Source: CALKGK01 sp964649515 (GTDB lineage Bacteria; Bacteroidota; Bacteroidia; Flavobacteriales_D; Sanyastnellaceae). Taken from it: a stretch of DNA of 64,000 bases. Where the stretch lies: positions 15,697-79,696 of the forward strand of contig CAZYPV010000003.1 in assembly GCA_964649515.1 (NCBI GenBank), given 5' to 3'. Under the pieces are notes generated by a model. It saw nothing but the letters and a program-made list of their open reading frames with translations, searched no databases and had not been told where the DNA came from. Within the stretch, counting starts at the first letter, position 1. Every line of letters starts with the position of its first letter. The position numbers were made by a program, and so were the translations under genes. Positions 24,301-31,362 of the stretch are shown piece after piece.

Positions 24301-26756
24301 TAGGCCGCATCTTTGGTTCTGCCTTCAGGAAAGGTGAGCACCGTTTCAAAAACCACCACTTCACCAACGTGTACCTCCTCGAGATTTCCCTTGTATCCGG
24401 GAACAATATCACTCACTACTGTGCTGATTTGTGGTCTTCTAATCGTCACCGAAGCCTCATCACTCACAGGGTCAAAACGATTACTGCCTCCCGGCACCGC
24501 TGCCCATGTCACCTGAGCCGTATTCACATTTTGATCTCTACTCAAAGCCCCTCCTGCCACTTGGCATTGATAGTTCACGAAAATTCGGTTGCCATCGGGC
24601 GATTCTGCCTGAGTAGGTAGCACTGGAATGGCCAAACCAGCACCAAATAAATTCCCCGTGCTCGGCACTGTATTGCCGACCTCATCCAAAACACTCGTGA
24701 GGGAACACGATCCCATTTGCGGTGTATCTGGAAAATCATTCACAATCAAATCATACGCCGGCGCTTCTCCAGAATTGGTGATGGTGAGCACATAATCTAC
24801 CCAATCAAAGGCATCTACTCCATTTGCGTTTGCATTAACAGGGAATCCAGCAGGAGCGAAGCTTACTCCCGTGTTATTGGTGCCAGAAACACCTTTCACC
24901 AAATTCAGGTTGGATTGACCTACAGCCAAAGATGCTTTTGCTTGAGTTGTTGCCGAAATCCCATCGTTACCACTGCTAAAAAAGCGGGCAAAATTAATGT
25001 GAAATAAACTTGAACTGCTAGCCGTAATGGAAACCGGTATGGTGATGTCGAGCGATATCACACGTTCCGTAAGGCGATCATCGTCATCAAAAGCGATAAA
25101 CAATTTATTGCTTTGAGCATCGATGTAAATATCGTTTGGCACCAGACCTGCATCATCGAGCGGACTCAAAACAATATCGTTTCCGAAGGTGAGATCTAAA
25201 TCCTCCACATCGTGAATGGGAATAGGAAACAGGTCTTCAAAAAGAATATTGGTCGCCCTGCCCGGACTTAAAGTGCTCGTCAATCGATAAGTAATCTCCT
25301 CTCCGGGCACAAATGCGTCCCCGTTTTGGGGCGTTGAAACCAATGCTTTGGAGAAGTCTCCACGTGGAATAGCAATTCCACCATCCAACGAAAGCACACA
25401 ATCTTCCACGCCATTAATGATGTCATAAATCAATTCCGAAGAAATAGCGAAAGCGTCGCCATTGGCAATCATATCTCCGTTGTCGTAGAACGATTCAATG
25501 TTCACATCATAGGAAAAGAAGCCCAATTCACAGGATTCAAAGCCCGCTTCGTCCAATTCAAACTGCAAAAGGGTTTCTCCGTTGCCCAGATCTTGCGTGT
25601 TGACTGGGCTTATGCTACTTGAATTGAGCAAGGCACTGTTTCCGTACGTGATTCCGTCGGGCAATGTGACGTTGAAACGAATGTTCTCTAAGCCTGAGAT
25701 GTATTCCTGAATTTTGAACTCAAACCCGAGGTTTACACTAGCACCCGGCTGAATTCCGTTCGCGGCAAAGGTGGTTCCGCTCACACCGATGTGCGAAATC
25801 GTTGCCGAAGTAGTGGCATTTGCGCTTTCTTCGTCATTAATAAAAAGCGTTGCACTGCTCAATGCAGCATCCACACTGCATGAATTGGGATCAAGCACAT
25901 TGGAATAAAACCCTTGTGTACTGCACACGATGTCTGCCGGTTCATCATCACCCACAGTGTTGTCACATTGAATGCTCAAAGTTCCTCCGTTGCTACCAGG
26001 GTTTGGTGAGGAGAGGACAAAGCAGCCCGGAGTTAAAAATGCAATTCCGTTGTATTGATATTCTGATGGTAGCTCTTGAGTCAAAACGAGGTCTGACATT
26101 TGGTAACCAGGAGCAATGTCCATGGACATCACATACTCATTGGGCCAACATGCTCCTGCGGGTGTTTTGGTTACGCTTGAACTCAGTCCAAAGGTATAGC
26201 CCAGCGGTGTAATCTCAATATTGTTGGTAGGAAACACAATGGGACCATTCACACCATTTGGATCGTTTCCAAGTTTGTAAACCGGCGCGAAACCAATGTT
26301 GAAGCTTTCATCTACTTCAGCCAACCCGCTCATATTGAGGCATACTTCCGCTTCAAGGGAAACCCCATCATTCACCAAAGAACCTACGGGAAGAAGAAAA
26401 GTATAGAGTCGGTGCCCGTCAATTCCCGTAACCGAGTTTTCGGGGAGTTCGTCGGCCAATAAAGGATCCCCGGTAATTCCTCCCGAGAACGTTCCTCCCA
26501 AAGTAAATGCATTTAGATCGTCGCCAAAAAAAGTGCCTGTAAGCGACGAAAAATCCACTTCGGGCGGAAGAAAAATCCGCAAGTAGGGTTGAAAACCGGT
26601 TGGCCCGCTGTGCTCCAAACTCAGGCTAAAGCACAACTCTTCTCCGAGCATGGGGCTTTGGTTCCCGCTGACACTCAGGTTCAGGTTTTGGGCAGAGACA
26701 GTGCCACAGAAAAAAGCGGCCGCAATTACAGCCATTAGACGAGGGATGGTTCCCAT
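21384..26756 (-). CDS. Giant surface protein with DUF11 and Ig-like repeats and gliding-type (type B) T9SS domain
   Basis: The 1790-residue product has a signal peptide (1-22). It then has a long adhesin-like beta region (about 25-600), DUF11/CARDB-like repeats (about 615-1080; WVDYVLTITNSGEAPAYD is a hallmark, here in WVDYVLTITNSG), and about five Ig-like/PKD modules (about 1105-1600; each with C-E-G and G-x-Y). A cadherin-like region (about 1610-1690) leads into a C-terminal gliding-associated domain (1705-1790, IITPNGDGVND, HNRWGSVVF, ALPSGTYFYTF). The last domain directs T9SS export and surface attachment through a SprF-like partner. It is the first gene of the operon. The palindrome GTAAGA-N4-TCTTAC lies 97 bases before its start. 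Sequence-level adhesion targets are not predictable. Confidence 0.93.
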   Translation of the reverse strand: MGTIPRLMAVIAAAFFCGTVSAQNLNLSVSGNQSPMLGEELCFSLSLEHSGPTGFQPYLRIFLPPEVDFSSLTGTFFGDDLNAFTLGGTFSGGITGDPLLADELPENSVTGIDGHRLYTFLLPVGSLVNDGVSLEAEVCLNMSGLAEVDESFNIGFAPVYKLGNDPNGVNGPIVFPTNNIEITPLGYTFGLSSSVTKTPAGACWPNEYVMSMDIAPGYQMSDLVLTQELPSEYQYNGIAFLTPGCFVLSSPNPGSNGGTLSIQCDNTVGDDEPADIVCSTQGFYSNVLDPNSCSVDAALSSATLFINDEESANATTSATISHIGVSGTTFAANGIQPGASVNLGFEFKIQEYISGLENIRFNVTLPDGITYGNSALLNSSSISPVNTQDLGNGETLLQFELDEAGFESCELGFFSYDVNIESFYDNGDMIANGDAFAISSELIYDIINGVEDCVLSLDGGIAIPRGDFSKALVSTPQNGDAFVPGEEITYRLTSTLSPGRATNILFEDLFPIPIHDVEDLDLTFGNDIVLSPLDDAGLVPNDIYIDAQSNKLFIAFDDDDRLTERVISLDITIPVSITASSSSLFHINFARFFSSGNDGISATTQAKASLAVGQSNLNLVKGVSGTNNTGVSFAPAGFPVNANANGVDAFDWVDYVLTITNSGEAPAYDLIVNDFPDTPQMGSCSLTSVLDEVGNTVPSTGNLFGAGLAIPVLPTQAESPDGNRIFVNYQCQVAGGALSRDQNVNTAQVTWAAVPGGSNRFDPVSDEASVTIRRPQISTVVSDIVPGYKGNLEEVHVGEVVVFETVLTFPEGRTKDAAYECVFPAGLVFEDIISATADVNVFGYNNGSLNSIVEDVEVSSVGEGVENERRRILLNFGDVVNTANDNSDPEEVVIRFRAVVANLEENVAGHLLTVQSNLNYRKGSNSAPSNEITEVGVRVREAQLQATLNLSETLLSPGEITQASISVSHLNSSESTAYDVEIVQDLPFGLSLVQGSFLTECDELIQVFPNENLGLITMKWDSIPQDIECDLVFELRVNENFPPCNDINLCADVLWSSAFQQNLDTLSYGPMHPLAFPRTGREEDPGGIQNDYRNESCLNIEVSSGDLSTPFISGNSTVCEGETMTIQVEEYDGFDVDYAWSGPGVPNGFNSPILSIPNASTSLEGTYSVVVNIGECSTPQSAPFDVQVAGVPELSLQDVSIQCANGTDDLVLEALVNGDDDNLDYFWTGPGGFQSNNPQAVILNVNESDEGTYSLYVSNEFSCVSETASSLVQITAAPAPPSISGDTQLCLGDEINLSCTSTPNANSYIWQLPSGVQVNTSTAALNIDQSSAEDDGSYQVQVSAEGCTSGLSAPLNVNINPIPFAADIQGADGILCEGGNLALATQSDADEYQWLGPNGFFSSLAVPPVIQNLSEINAGTYTLRITDGGCVSPESAVDVNITPRPDAPIVSSNAPLCEGEELEISVLASAQAFEYLLASEESIVSSSPNLSLENLTQEDSGDYFVSIFDGFCWSEQELVEVQVDFIPNLVATVVDSSLSCDGTSAILQSLNDPSYFGEWTSSAAGVNIVAPNANQSTVLGLEEGSIYDFVWSLSNPGCGVYSSATQRIFVPEVPMALPDVYEVVAGDPVDLEVQLNDEESEFEVEISMFDVPDFGTWNIVGGDVVEYRPEIDFFGVDQFIYLRCFEDCPQRCDTALVKVDVDPFLGIPDIITPNGDGVNDALRIEGLDRVPEHRFIVHNRWGSVVFEAENYQNDWQGTHKGEALPSGTYFYTFIDTSRQKTMKQGYITIQ

Positions 26757-26852
26757 AATTTCAAGGATAAGACGAACCGTAAAATTCAGAAAGAAGTGTT
26801 TGCTTCTTGTAAGAATTTCGCCCGATTTCGTCTGGGTTAGTCCTACATTACA

Positions 26853-26868
26853 GTAAGATTGCTCTTAC
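26853..26868. promoter_or_regulatory. Palindrome shared with the T9SS lipase upstream region
   Basis: GTAAGA (26853-26858), TTGC, TCTTAC (26863-26868) is a perfect six-pair inverted repeat. It has the same arms and spacing as the palindrome at 10221-10236. A further half-site (GTAAGAATT, 26809-26817) lies closer to the gene, as at the first locus. The surface-protein ATG (26756) is 97 bases away. Confidence 0.4.
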
Positions 26869-26883
26869 TTCGCCGATAGCCAT

Positions 26884-26918
26884 AAAAAAAAGGTCTCCGA
26901 AATATACGAAGACCTTTT
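26884..26918 (-). terminator. Terminator of tRNA-Gln
   Basis: On the minus strand the arms AAAAGGTCT and AGACCTTTT (26918-26910 and 26896-26888) form a nine-pair stem followed by a run of T to 26884. It lies eight bases after the tRNA 3' end. Confidence 0.8.
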
Positions 26919-26925
26919 CAAAAAG

Positions 26926-26996
26926 TTGCCCCACCTGGACTCGAACCAAGACAAACGGTACCAAAAACCGGTGTGCTGCCATTACACCATGGGGCA
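26926..26996 (-). tRNA. tRNA-Gln (anticodon TTG)
   Basis: The minus strand folds into a cloverleaf. Acceptor arms TGCCCCA (5') and TGGGGCA (3') are followed by discriminator A at 26926. The D-arm is GTGT...ACAC, the anticodon stem CCGGT/ACCGT flanks the loop TTTTGGT with anticodon TTG, and the T-loop is TTCGAGT. No CCA is encoded. The 71-base length is normal. An apparent reading frame across this locus is a by-product of the tRNA. Confidence 0.93.
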
Positions 26997-27020
26997 AAAC
27001 CTATCCCTAGAAAGGGACGG

Positions 27021-27052
27021 CAAAGATAAACAACTTTAGAATTGTTTGTCAA
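27021..27052 (-). promoter_or_regulatory. Promoter of tRNA-Gln
   Basis: On the minus strand TTGACA begins at 27052, and after 21 bases from the TTG comes TATCTTTGC (27028-27020). Both match the Bacteroidota consensus. The predicted start is about 20 bases before the mature tRNA 5' end. Confidence 0.7.
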
Positions 27053-27109
27053 GCACTTCTCAAAAAAAAACTTTGACATTTCATTAACTTCGCAAAAAAC
27101 AGGCAAATC

Positions 27110-28555
27110 ATGAATACCATTCAAAACTACATCGACGGAGAAATGCGGAATCCGCAAGGAAATCAATGGATGGACAACATCAATCCTGCCACAGGAAAAG
27201 TCTATGGCAAAATTCCACTTTCCGATCATTCAGATGTAGAAAATGCCGTGAATGCTGCAAAAAAGGCCTTCCCCATTTGGAGCACTACTCCCTATGCAGA
27301 ACGATCTCGTCGCCTGAACCTGTTGGCAGACCTCATTGGTCAACACGCCGAAGAACTGGCATTGGCCGAAAGCATCGACAACGGCAAGCCTGTTTCGCTC
27401 GCTGCGCATGTAGACATTCCACGTGCCGAGAGTAACATTCGTTTTTTCGCCAGTGCCATCAACCACTTCGCCAGTGAGGCACACATTATGGAAAATACCC
27501 ATGTAAATTATACCAATAGAAAACCCATCGGAGTTGTGGCATGTATTTCTCCTTGGAACCTGCCATTGTACTTGTTTACGTGGAAAATTGCTCCTGCGCT
27601 TGCAGCGGGAAATTGCGTGGTGGCTAAACCTTCAGAGGTCACCCCCCAAACGGCCTTTTTATTATCACAACTTTGCATCGAAGCAGGTTTACCCGCTGGT
27701 GTTTTGAACATTGTTCACGGAGATGGACCCACTACCGGAAATGCCATCATTTCCCATCCTGAAATTAAGGCCATTTCTTTCACAGGGGGAACTAATACTG
27801 GAGCTCACATTGCGAGAGAGGCGGCTCCAAAATTCAAAAAACTATCCCTTGAATTGGGAGGAAAAAACCCCAACATCATTTTTGCTGATTGCGATTATGA
27901 CAAAATGCTCACAACCACATTGAGGAGCAGTTTTGCAAATCAAGGCCAAATCTGCCTTTGTGGTTCGCGGATTTTTGTTGAAGAGAGCTTGTACGATAAG
28001 TTCAAATCAGATTTTGTTGCAAAGGTGAGTAAGATGAAGGTGGGAAATCCACAAAACCCTCAAACCAAGATGGGTGCAATTGTTTCCAAAAGCCATATGG
28101 AGAAGATCCTTTCTTACATACAGCTCGCTAAAGAAGAAGGTGGAAAAGTCCTTTGCGGTGGAGAACAAGTCATTCCTGAAGAGGAAGCGCTTCACGGAGG
28201 ATTCTACATTGCTCCAACTGTGATCGAAGGACTCGCTTATGATTGCCGCACGAACCAGGAAGAAATCTTTGGTCCGGTAGTCACCATTACTCCATTCAAG
28301 ACAGAGGACGATGCCCTCAAAATGGCCAACAGCGTAGATTATGGCTTAAGTGCGACGGTTTGGACGCGTGACCTAAGCCGAGCACACCGCGTGGCAAACG
28401 AACTGCAAACCGGCATCGCATGGATCAATTGTTGGCTCGTGCGTGATTTGCGAACCCCATTTGGGGGAACGAAATCATCTGGAGTAGGAAGAGAGGGTGG
28501 TTTTGAGGCACTTCGTTTTTTCACAGAAGCGCAGAATGTGTGCATCGAAATTTAA
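27110..28555 (+). CDS. Aldehyde dehydrogenase, ALDH8-like (aminomuconate/hydroxymuconate semialdehyde type)
   Basis: The 481-residue NAD(P)-dependent enzyme oxidises an aldehyde to the acid. The cofactor-fold and catalytic motifs are typical: ISPWNLPLYLFTWKIAPALAAGN in shorter pieces (SPWNLPLYLFTWK, ALAAGNCVVAKPSE), FTGGTNTG, SLELGGKNPNIIF with the general-base Glu, and NQGQICLCGSR with the catalytic Cys. The SPWNLPLYLxTWKIAPA block is characteristic of the ALDH8A1 / 2-aminomuconate semialdehyde group, so a role in tryptophan (kynurenine) or aromatic breakdown is possible. No other pathway gene is adjacent to confirm it. The gene is convergent with a 29-residue ORF whose end overlaps it by four bases. 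A weak TAACTTCG box lies upstream at 27085. Confidence 0.9.
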   Translation: MNTIQNYIDGEMRNPQGNQWMDNINPATGKVYGKIPLSDHSDVENAVNAAKKAFPIWSTTPYAERSRRLNLLADLIGQHAEELALAESIDNGKPVSLAAHVDIPRAESNIRFFASAINHFASEAHIMENTHVNYTNRKPIGVVACISPWNLPLYLFTWKIAPALAAGNCVVAKPSEVTPQTAFLLSQLCIEAGLPAGVLNIVHGDGPTTGNAIISHPEIKAISFTGGTNTGAHIAREAAPKFKKLSLELGGKNPNIIFADCDYDKMLTTTLRSSFANQGQICLCGSRIFVEESLYDKFKSDFVAKVSKMKVGNPQNPQTKMGAIVSKSHMEKILSYIQLAKEEGGKVLCGGEQVIPEEEALHGGFYIAPTVIEGLAYDCRTNQEEIFGPVVTITPFKTEDDALKMANSVDYGLSATVWTRDLSRAHRVANELQTGIAWINCWLVRDLRTPFGGTKSSGVGREGGFEALRFFTEAQNVCIEI

Positions 28556-28641
28556 GAATCTCGATTGGTTTTCTGTCCATTGGTAAAAAACCATCCGAAA
28601 CGTTGGTTGAACCATTGTTCGGCTTTACTCAGAAATTGCAT
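28552..28641 (-). CDS. Predicted 29-residue small protein
   Basis: An ATG at 28641 opens a 29-codon frame ending at 28552. The product is rich in aromatic residues: M-Q-F-L-S-K, then E-Q-W-F-N-Q-R-F-G-W-F-F-T-N-G. It has four Phe/Trp pairs on what could be an amphipathic or membrane-lying helix. The main support is the promoter directly upstream (TTG-N19-TATATTTGC, 28690-28660), which leaves a leader of about 15 bases. I see no other plausible gene for that promoter. The end overlaps the convergent aldehyde dehydrogenase stop by four bases. I do not recognise a named family and cannot assign a function. It would be missed by a length cut-off. Confidence 0.55.
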   Translation of the reverse strand: MQFLSKAEQWFNQRFGWFFTNGQKTNRDS

Positions 28642-28660
28642 AAACTTAAAGTTAGGTTTG

Positions 28661-28690
28661 CAAATATACATCCGAAAATGTCCTCATCAA
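28661..28690 (-). promoter_or_regulatory. Promoter of the 29-residue ORF
   Basis: On the minus strand TTG (28690-28688) is followed after 19 bases by TATATTTG (28668-28661) and then C. This is a full match to TTG-N17-23-TAnnTTTGY and is one of the best promoter matches in the window. Confidence 0.65.
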
Positions 28691-28761
28691 AACAGTTGTT
28701 ATGTTTTTTTATACTAGCTCAGTGTTAAAAGCACATTAAGGTCCATTTAAACGACATAAAC

Positions 28762-28774
28762 GAGCATGATGCTC
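28762..28774. repeat. Short palindrome upstream of the OmpA lipoprotein gene
   Basis: GAGCAT-G-ATGCTC is a perfect 13-base palindrome 92 bases before the ATG at 28867. The rest of the 28691-28866 spacer is AT-rich with no consensus promoter that I can recognise. It may be an operator. Confidence 0.25.
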
Positions 28775-28866
28775 ATTCACATTTGTCTGTTCACAACAAT
28801 GAATTCACTGAGTCTAGCAATTACAAGTACTTCCGACCTTCGTGTTATTCTATTTAACCTGTTGAT

Positions 28867-29856
28867 ATGAGACCTTTATTATCCTTTGGAATTGTATGTG
28901 TTTTGATTTTGAGTTCGTGCGTGAGTGGAAGGCAGTTTGAAGAGTTGCAGAACAAAGAAAAAGCCTGCGCAGATCAACTTTCAAAACTCACTACAGAAAA
29001 CGAGCAACTTTTGGCTCAAGTAAAAGAAGGGGAGAGCCAGTTGGAGTCGCTTTCAAAAGAAAACGAAATCCTCAAAGGAGATACTACATTCTTGGGTGAT
29101 ACGAACAGACATCTTCGAACCCAATACGACAAGATCAATGAGTTGAACGACATTTTGGCCAACAAAAACACCAAAATGATGGCCGACATCACTTCGGAAA
29201 ACAAACAGCTCCTTGCCGACCTTCAGAAAACCCAAAATGAGCTGCAAATGCAGGAAGATGAACTGAGAATTCTTGAAGGCGAGCTCAATGCGAAAGAAGC
29301 CAACATCGAACAAATGAGCGCTGAGCTAGAAGCGCGTGAAGCAAGGGTTCAGGAATTGGAAGAACTCATCGCCAAGAAAGATGCCGCTGTGAACGACCTT
29401 AAAAACCGTGTTTCTCAAGCGCTCCTTGGCTTCAAGGACAAAGGTTTAAGTGTTGAACAAAAGAACGGTAAGGTTTACGTTAGCCTCGAAGCAAAGCTCT
29501 TGTTTCCATCAGGGAGCACCAGCATCAATGCGGAGGGTAAACAAGCACTTATTGACTTGGCCAAAGCCATTGAAAACGAAGCTGATCTCGAGATCATTGT
29601 TGAAGGACATACCGATACGGATCAAATCAGAAGCAACACTATCCCTAGCGACAACTGGGAGCTCAGTGTATTGCGCGCAACGGCCGTTGTAAAGATCATG
29701 GTGAGCAATTCTCAAGTTGAACCCAAGATTTTGAGTGCATCTGGTCGTTCTGAATTTCACCCCGTCGATCCCGATGATAAGGCCAAGAACCGAAGAATCG
29801 AAATCATCCTCTCACCCAATTTGAATGAATTATTTCAATTGATTGAACAAGGCTAA
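28867..29856 (+). CDS. OmpA-family outer-membrane lipoprotein with coiled coil
   Basis: The 329-residue protein has a lipoprotein signal ending in LSSC (Cys18), so it is lipid-anchored in the outer membrane. Residues about 25-185 are a long heptad-rich coiled coil (TTENEQLLAQVKEG, LEAREARVQELEELIAKK). The C-terminal 115 residues are an OmpA peptidoglycan-binding domain with SLEAKLLFPSGS, VEGHTDTDQI, NWELSVLRA and KNRRIEIIL. This layout, anchor plus stalk plus peptidoglycan-binding head, suggests a tether between outer membrane and cell wall. The gene is monocistronic, closed by a terminator 38 bases downstream. Confidence 0.92.
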   Translation: MRPLLSFGIVCVLILSSCVSGRQFEELQNKEKACADQLSKLTTENEQLLAQVKEGESQLESLSKENEILKGDTTFLGDTNRHLRTQYDKINELNDILANKNTKMMADITSENKQLLADLQKTQNELQMQEDELRILEGELNAKEANIEQMSAELEAREARVQELEELIAKKDAAVNDLKNRVSQALLGFKDKGLSVEQKNGKVYVSLEAKLLFPSGSTSINAEGKQALIDLAKAIENEADLEIIVEGHTDTDQIRSNTIPSDNWELSVLRATAVVKIMVSNSQVEPKILSASGRSEFHPVDPDDKAKNRRIEIILSPNLNELFQLIEQG

Positions 29857-29893
29857 GCCATACTAAATGTTGAAACCTGCAAAGTCAACATAC

Positions 29894-29928
29894 AACCGCT
29901 AGGAGCATTGCTTCTGGCGGTTTTTTTT
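29894..29928 (+). terminator. Terminator of the OmpA lipoprotein gene
   Basis: AACCGC (29894-29899) pairs with GCGGTT (29917-29922), with an inner GGAGC/GCTTC stem, followed by eight T (29921-29928). Confidence 0.85.
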
Positions 29929-30233
29929 GCTCTCACTGGGCATCAAATAAATATCAAAGTCAACAAAGAAGATTTTCTCTCCTCATTCTCCCTTCTCTTT
30001 TTCACTCTCTAAAACTGCCTGGGGACAGCACCCCTGTCCCCAGTTTCAATATACCAGTTGCATCAATGCCCGTGGAAAAAACTTTGTGACTGAACTGATT
30101 TCGTTTGTGCATGACTAAGCACTTCGCCCATCCACTATCCTTTTTGAAGGGATCGAATCGCTTCCCTTCACCCTTTTCAACTTTACCCTTTTGAAATCGT
30201 CCGCTTACAATTGTCGCACTTGACTTCAGAACA
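29929..30233. other. Gene-free spacer
   Basis: About 300 bases between the terminators of two convergent genes. It contains the REP-like palindrome at 30012-30046 and pyrimidine-rich stretches with a repeated CCCTTTT-like word near 30165-30195. I see no coding frame, promoter box or RNA gene here. Confidence 0.5.
30012..30046. repeat. Solitary REP-like palindrome
   Basis: CTGGGGACAG (30019-30028), loop CACCC, CTGTCCCCAG (30034-30043) is a perfect ten-pair hairpin. AAACTG (30012-30017) and CAGTTT (30041-30046) extend it. Palindromes of the GGGACAG/CTGTCCC type are known as REP sequences mobilised by REP-associated tyrosine transposases. No transposase and no second copy occurs in this window. 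Confidence 0.6.
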
Positions 30234-30264
30234 CAAAAAAAGCCCGACGCTGGGCATCGGGCTT
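30234..30264 (-). terminator. Terminator of the Cys-rich lipoprotein gene
   Basis: AAGCCCGA (30240-30247) and TCGGGCTT (30257-30264) form the stem; on the minus strand it is followed by a T run to 30234. It lies 28 bases after the stop of the minus-strand gene. Confidence 0.85.
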
Positions 30265-30291
30265 TGAAAACTTCAATTTCTTAAAGCACTT

Positions 30292-31263
30292 TTAATCATT
30301 CAAGAGTACTACAAATGATCCATTGCTCAAATTTTGTGTGTCTGAATCATCCATGTTTTTCAACAAACCAGAGAATGAACCGGCAACGGCACCTCCACCT
30401 TGTGCATCTACGTAGCTCAAATTCACATTACCATTGCTGCCATCAAATGCCGTTGAATAAGTAACGCCAGCAACCTCAACAGCAATAACTCCTTGAGTAA
30501 CGTTGGTCGCATTCAAAGTATAGCTAGCGCCATTTTCTGGCATTGCGGGCCAACCTGAAAGCGGTTGATTCAAGATGATGGTTACTGTAATACCAGTAGT
30601 GGTTGTCCCAGTCAGGGTAATGGTGTTGGTACCACCATCAAATGTACCGGTGATTCCTCCTAGAGAACTGATCTCCAAACCACCAATCTTATAATCGATG
30701 AATTCCTCACATGGCTCGCAAATCGTTCCACCACAATCGATGTACTCCTCATCTCCATCAACTTCACCGTTGGTGCAATCTCCGTCGGTGGCACAGTCCG
30801 GACAATCAGGCCCACCGCAGTCAATTCCGATTTCGTCTCCATTCAACATGCCATCAACGCACGTTGGACATGGGTCACAATCGCCACCACAATCGATGTC
30901 TTCTTCATTTCCATTGAGGAGTCCGTCTCCGCAGAGCGCACCACAGGGCACCAAGGTAGATCCACCACAATCAATTCCCTCTTCATCTCCGTCTTGGATA
31001 CCGTTGGATTCTTGCGGACAAGGATCACAGCTTCCGCCACAATCAACCCAAGTTTCTCCGAGCAAAGGATCCCAAGCACCGTTTTCACATGGATCACACA
31101 ATGGACAATTGGGTCCACCACAGTCAATCCGCTCTTCTCCATTATTTAATACTCCGTCGAAACAATTCTCGGGAATTTTATTGTCATCATTCAGACAACC
31201 CGCCGCGGCCAAAAGCAAAACAAATGTGCCAATGAGCCCTATGAGTTTGTAAGTGTTCTTCAT
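30292..31263 (-). CDS. Lipoprotein with six Cys-rich DCGG repeats
   Basis: The 323-residue protein has a lipoprotein signal with lipobox AAGC (Cys23). Residues about 33-190 hold six imperfect repeats of the form N-G-x-x-x-G-D-E-x-x-I-D-C-G-G-x-C-x-x-C. Examples are DGDEEGIDCGG, GNEEDIDCGGDCDPC and GDEIGIDCGGPDCPDC. Each has acidic residues and paired cysteines that could bind calcium or form disulphides. The remaining 130 residues are a Thr/Gly-rich beta domain (TFDGGTNTITLTGTTTTG) like small Bacteroidota extracellular domains. The repeat type occurs in other Bacteroidota surface lipoproteins; the function is unknown to me. Expected at the outer-membrane surface or periplasm. Confidence 0.85.
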   Translation of the reverse strand: MKNTYKLIGLIGTFVLLLAAAGCLNDDNKIPENCFDGVLNNGEERIDCGGPNCPLCDPCENGAWDPLLGETWVDCGGSCDPCPQESNGIQDGDEEGIDCGGSTLVPCGALCGDGLLNGNEEDIDCGGDCDPCPTCVDGMLNGDEIGIDCGGPDCPDCATDGDCTNGEVDGDEEYIDCGGTICEPCEEFIDYKIGGLEISSLGGITGTFDGGTNTITLTGTTTTGITVTIILNQPLSGWPAMPENGASYTLNATNVTQGVIAVEVAGVTYSTAFDGSNGNVNLSYVDAQGGGAVAGSFSGLLKNMDDSDTQNLSNGSFVVLLND

Positions 31264-31296
31264 ATCGTACTTCTTTTAACGTACCTTTCGAACTCC

Positions 31297-31314
31297 CGAA
31301 GATACACATCTTCG
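31297..31314. repeat. Perfect palindrome between divergent lipoprotein and recJ genes
   Basis: CGAAGAT-ACAC-ATCTTCG has seven-pair arms. Its left half read on the minus strand gives TATCTTCG, a near match to the -7 box, 33 bases before the lipoprotein start. It may be an operator over the divergent promoters. Confidence 0.3.
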
Positions 31315-31362
31315 TCCCAATGAAAAAAATAAAATTCATTGTCAACATTGACATTCTAGCTC

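Noticed and set aside
26918..27229. Open minus-strand frame of 103 residues
   Set aside because: It runs through tRNA-Gln; the apparent peptide is the tRNA read as codons.
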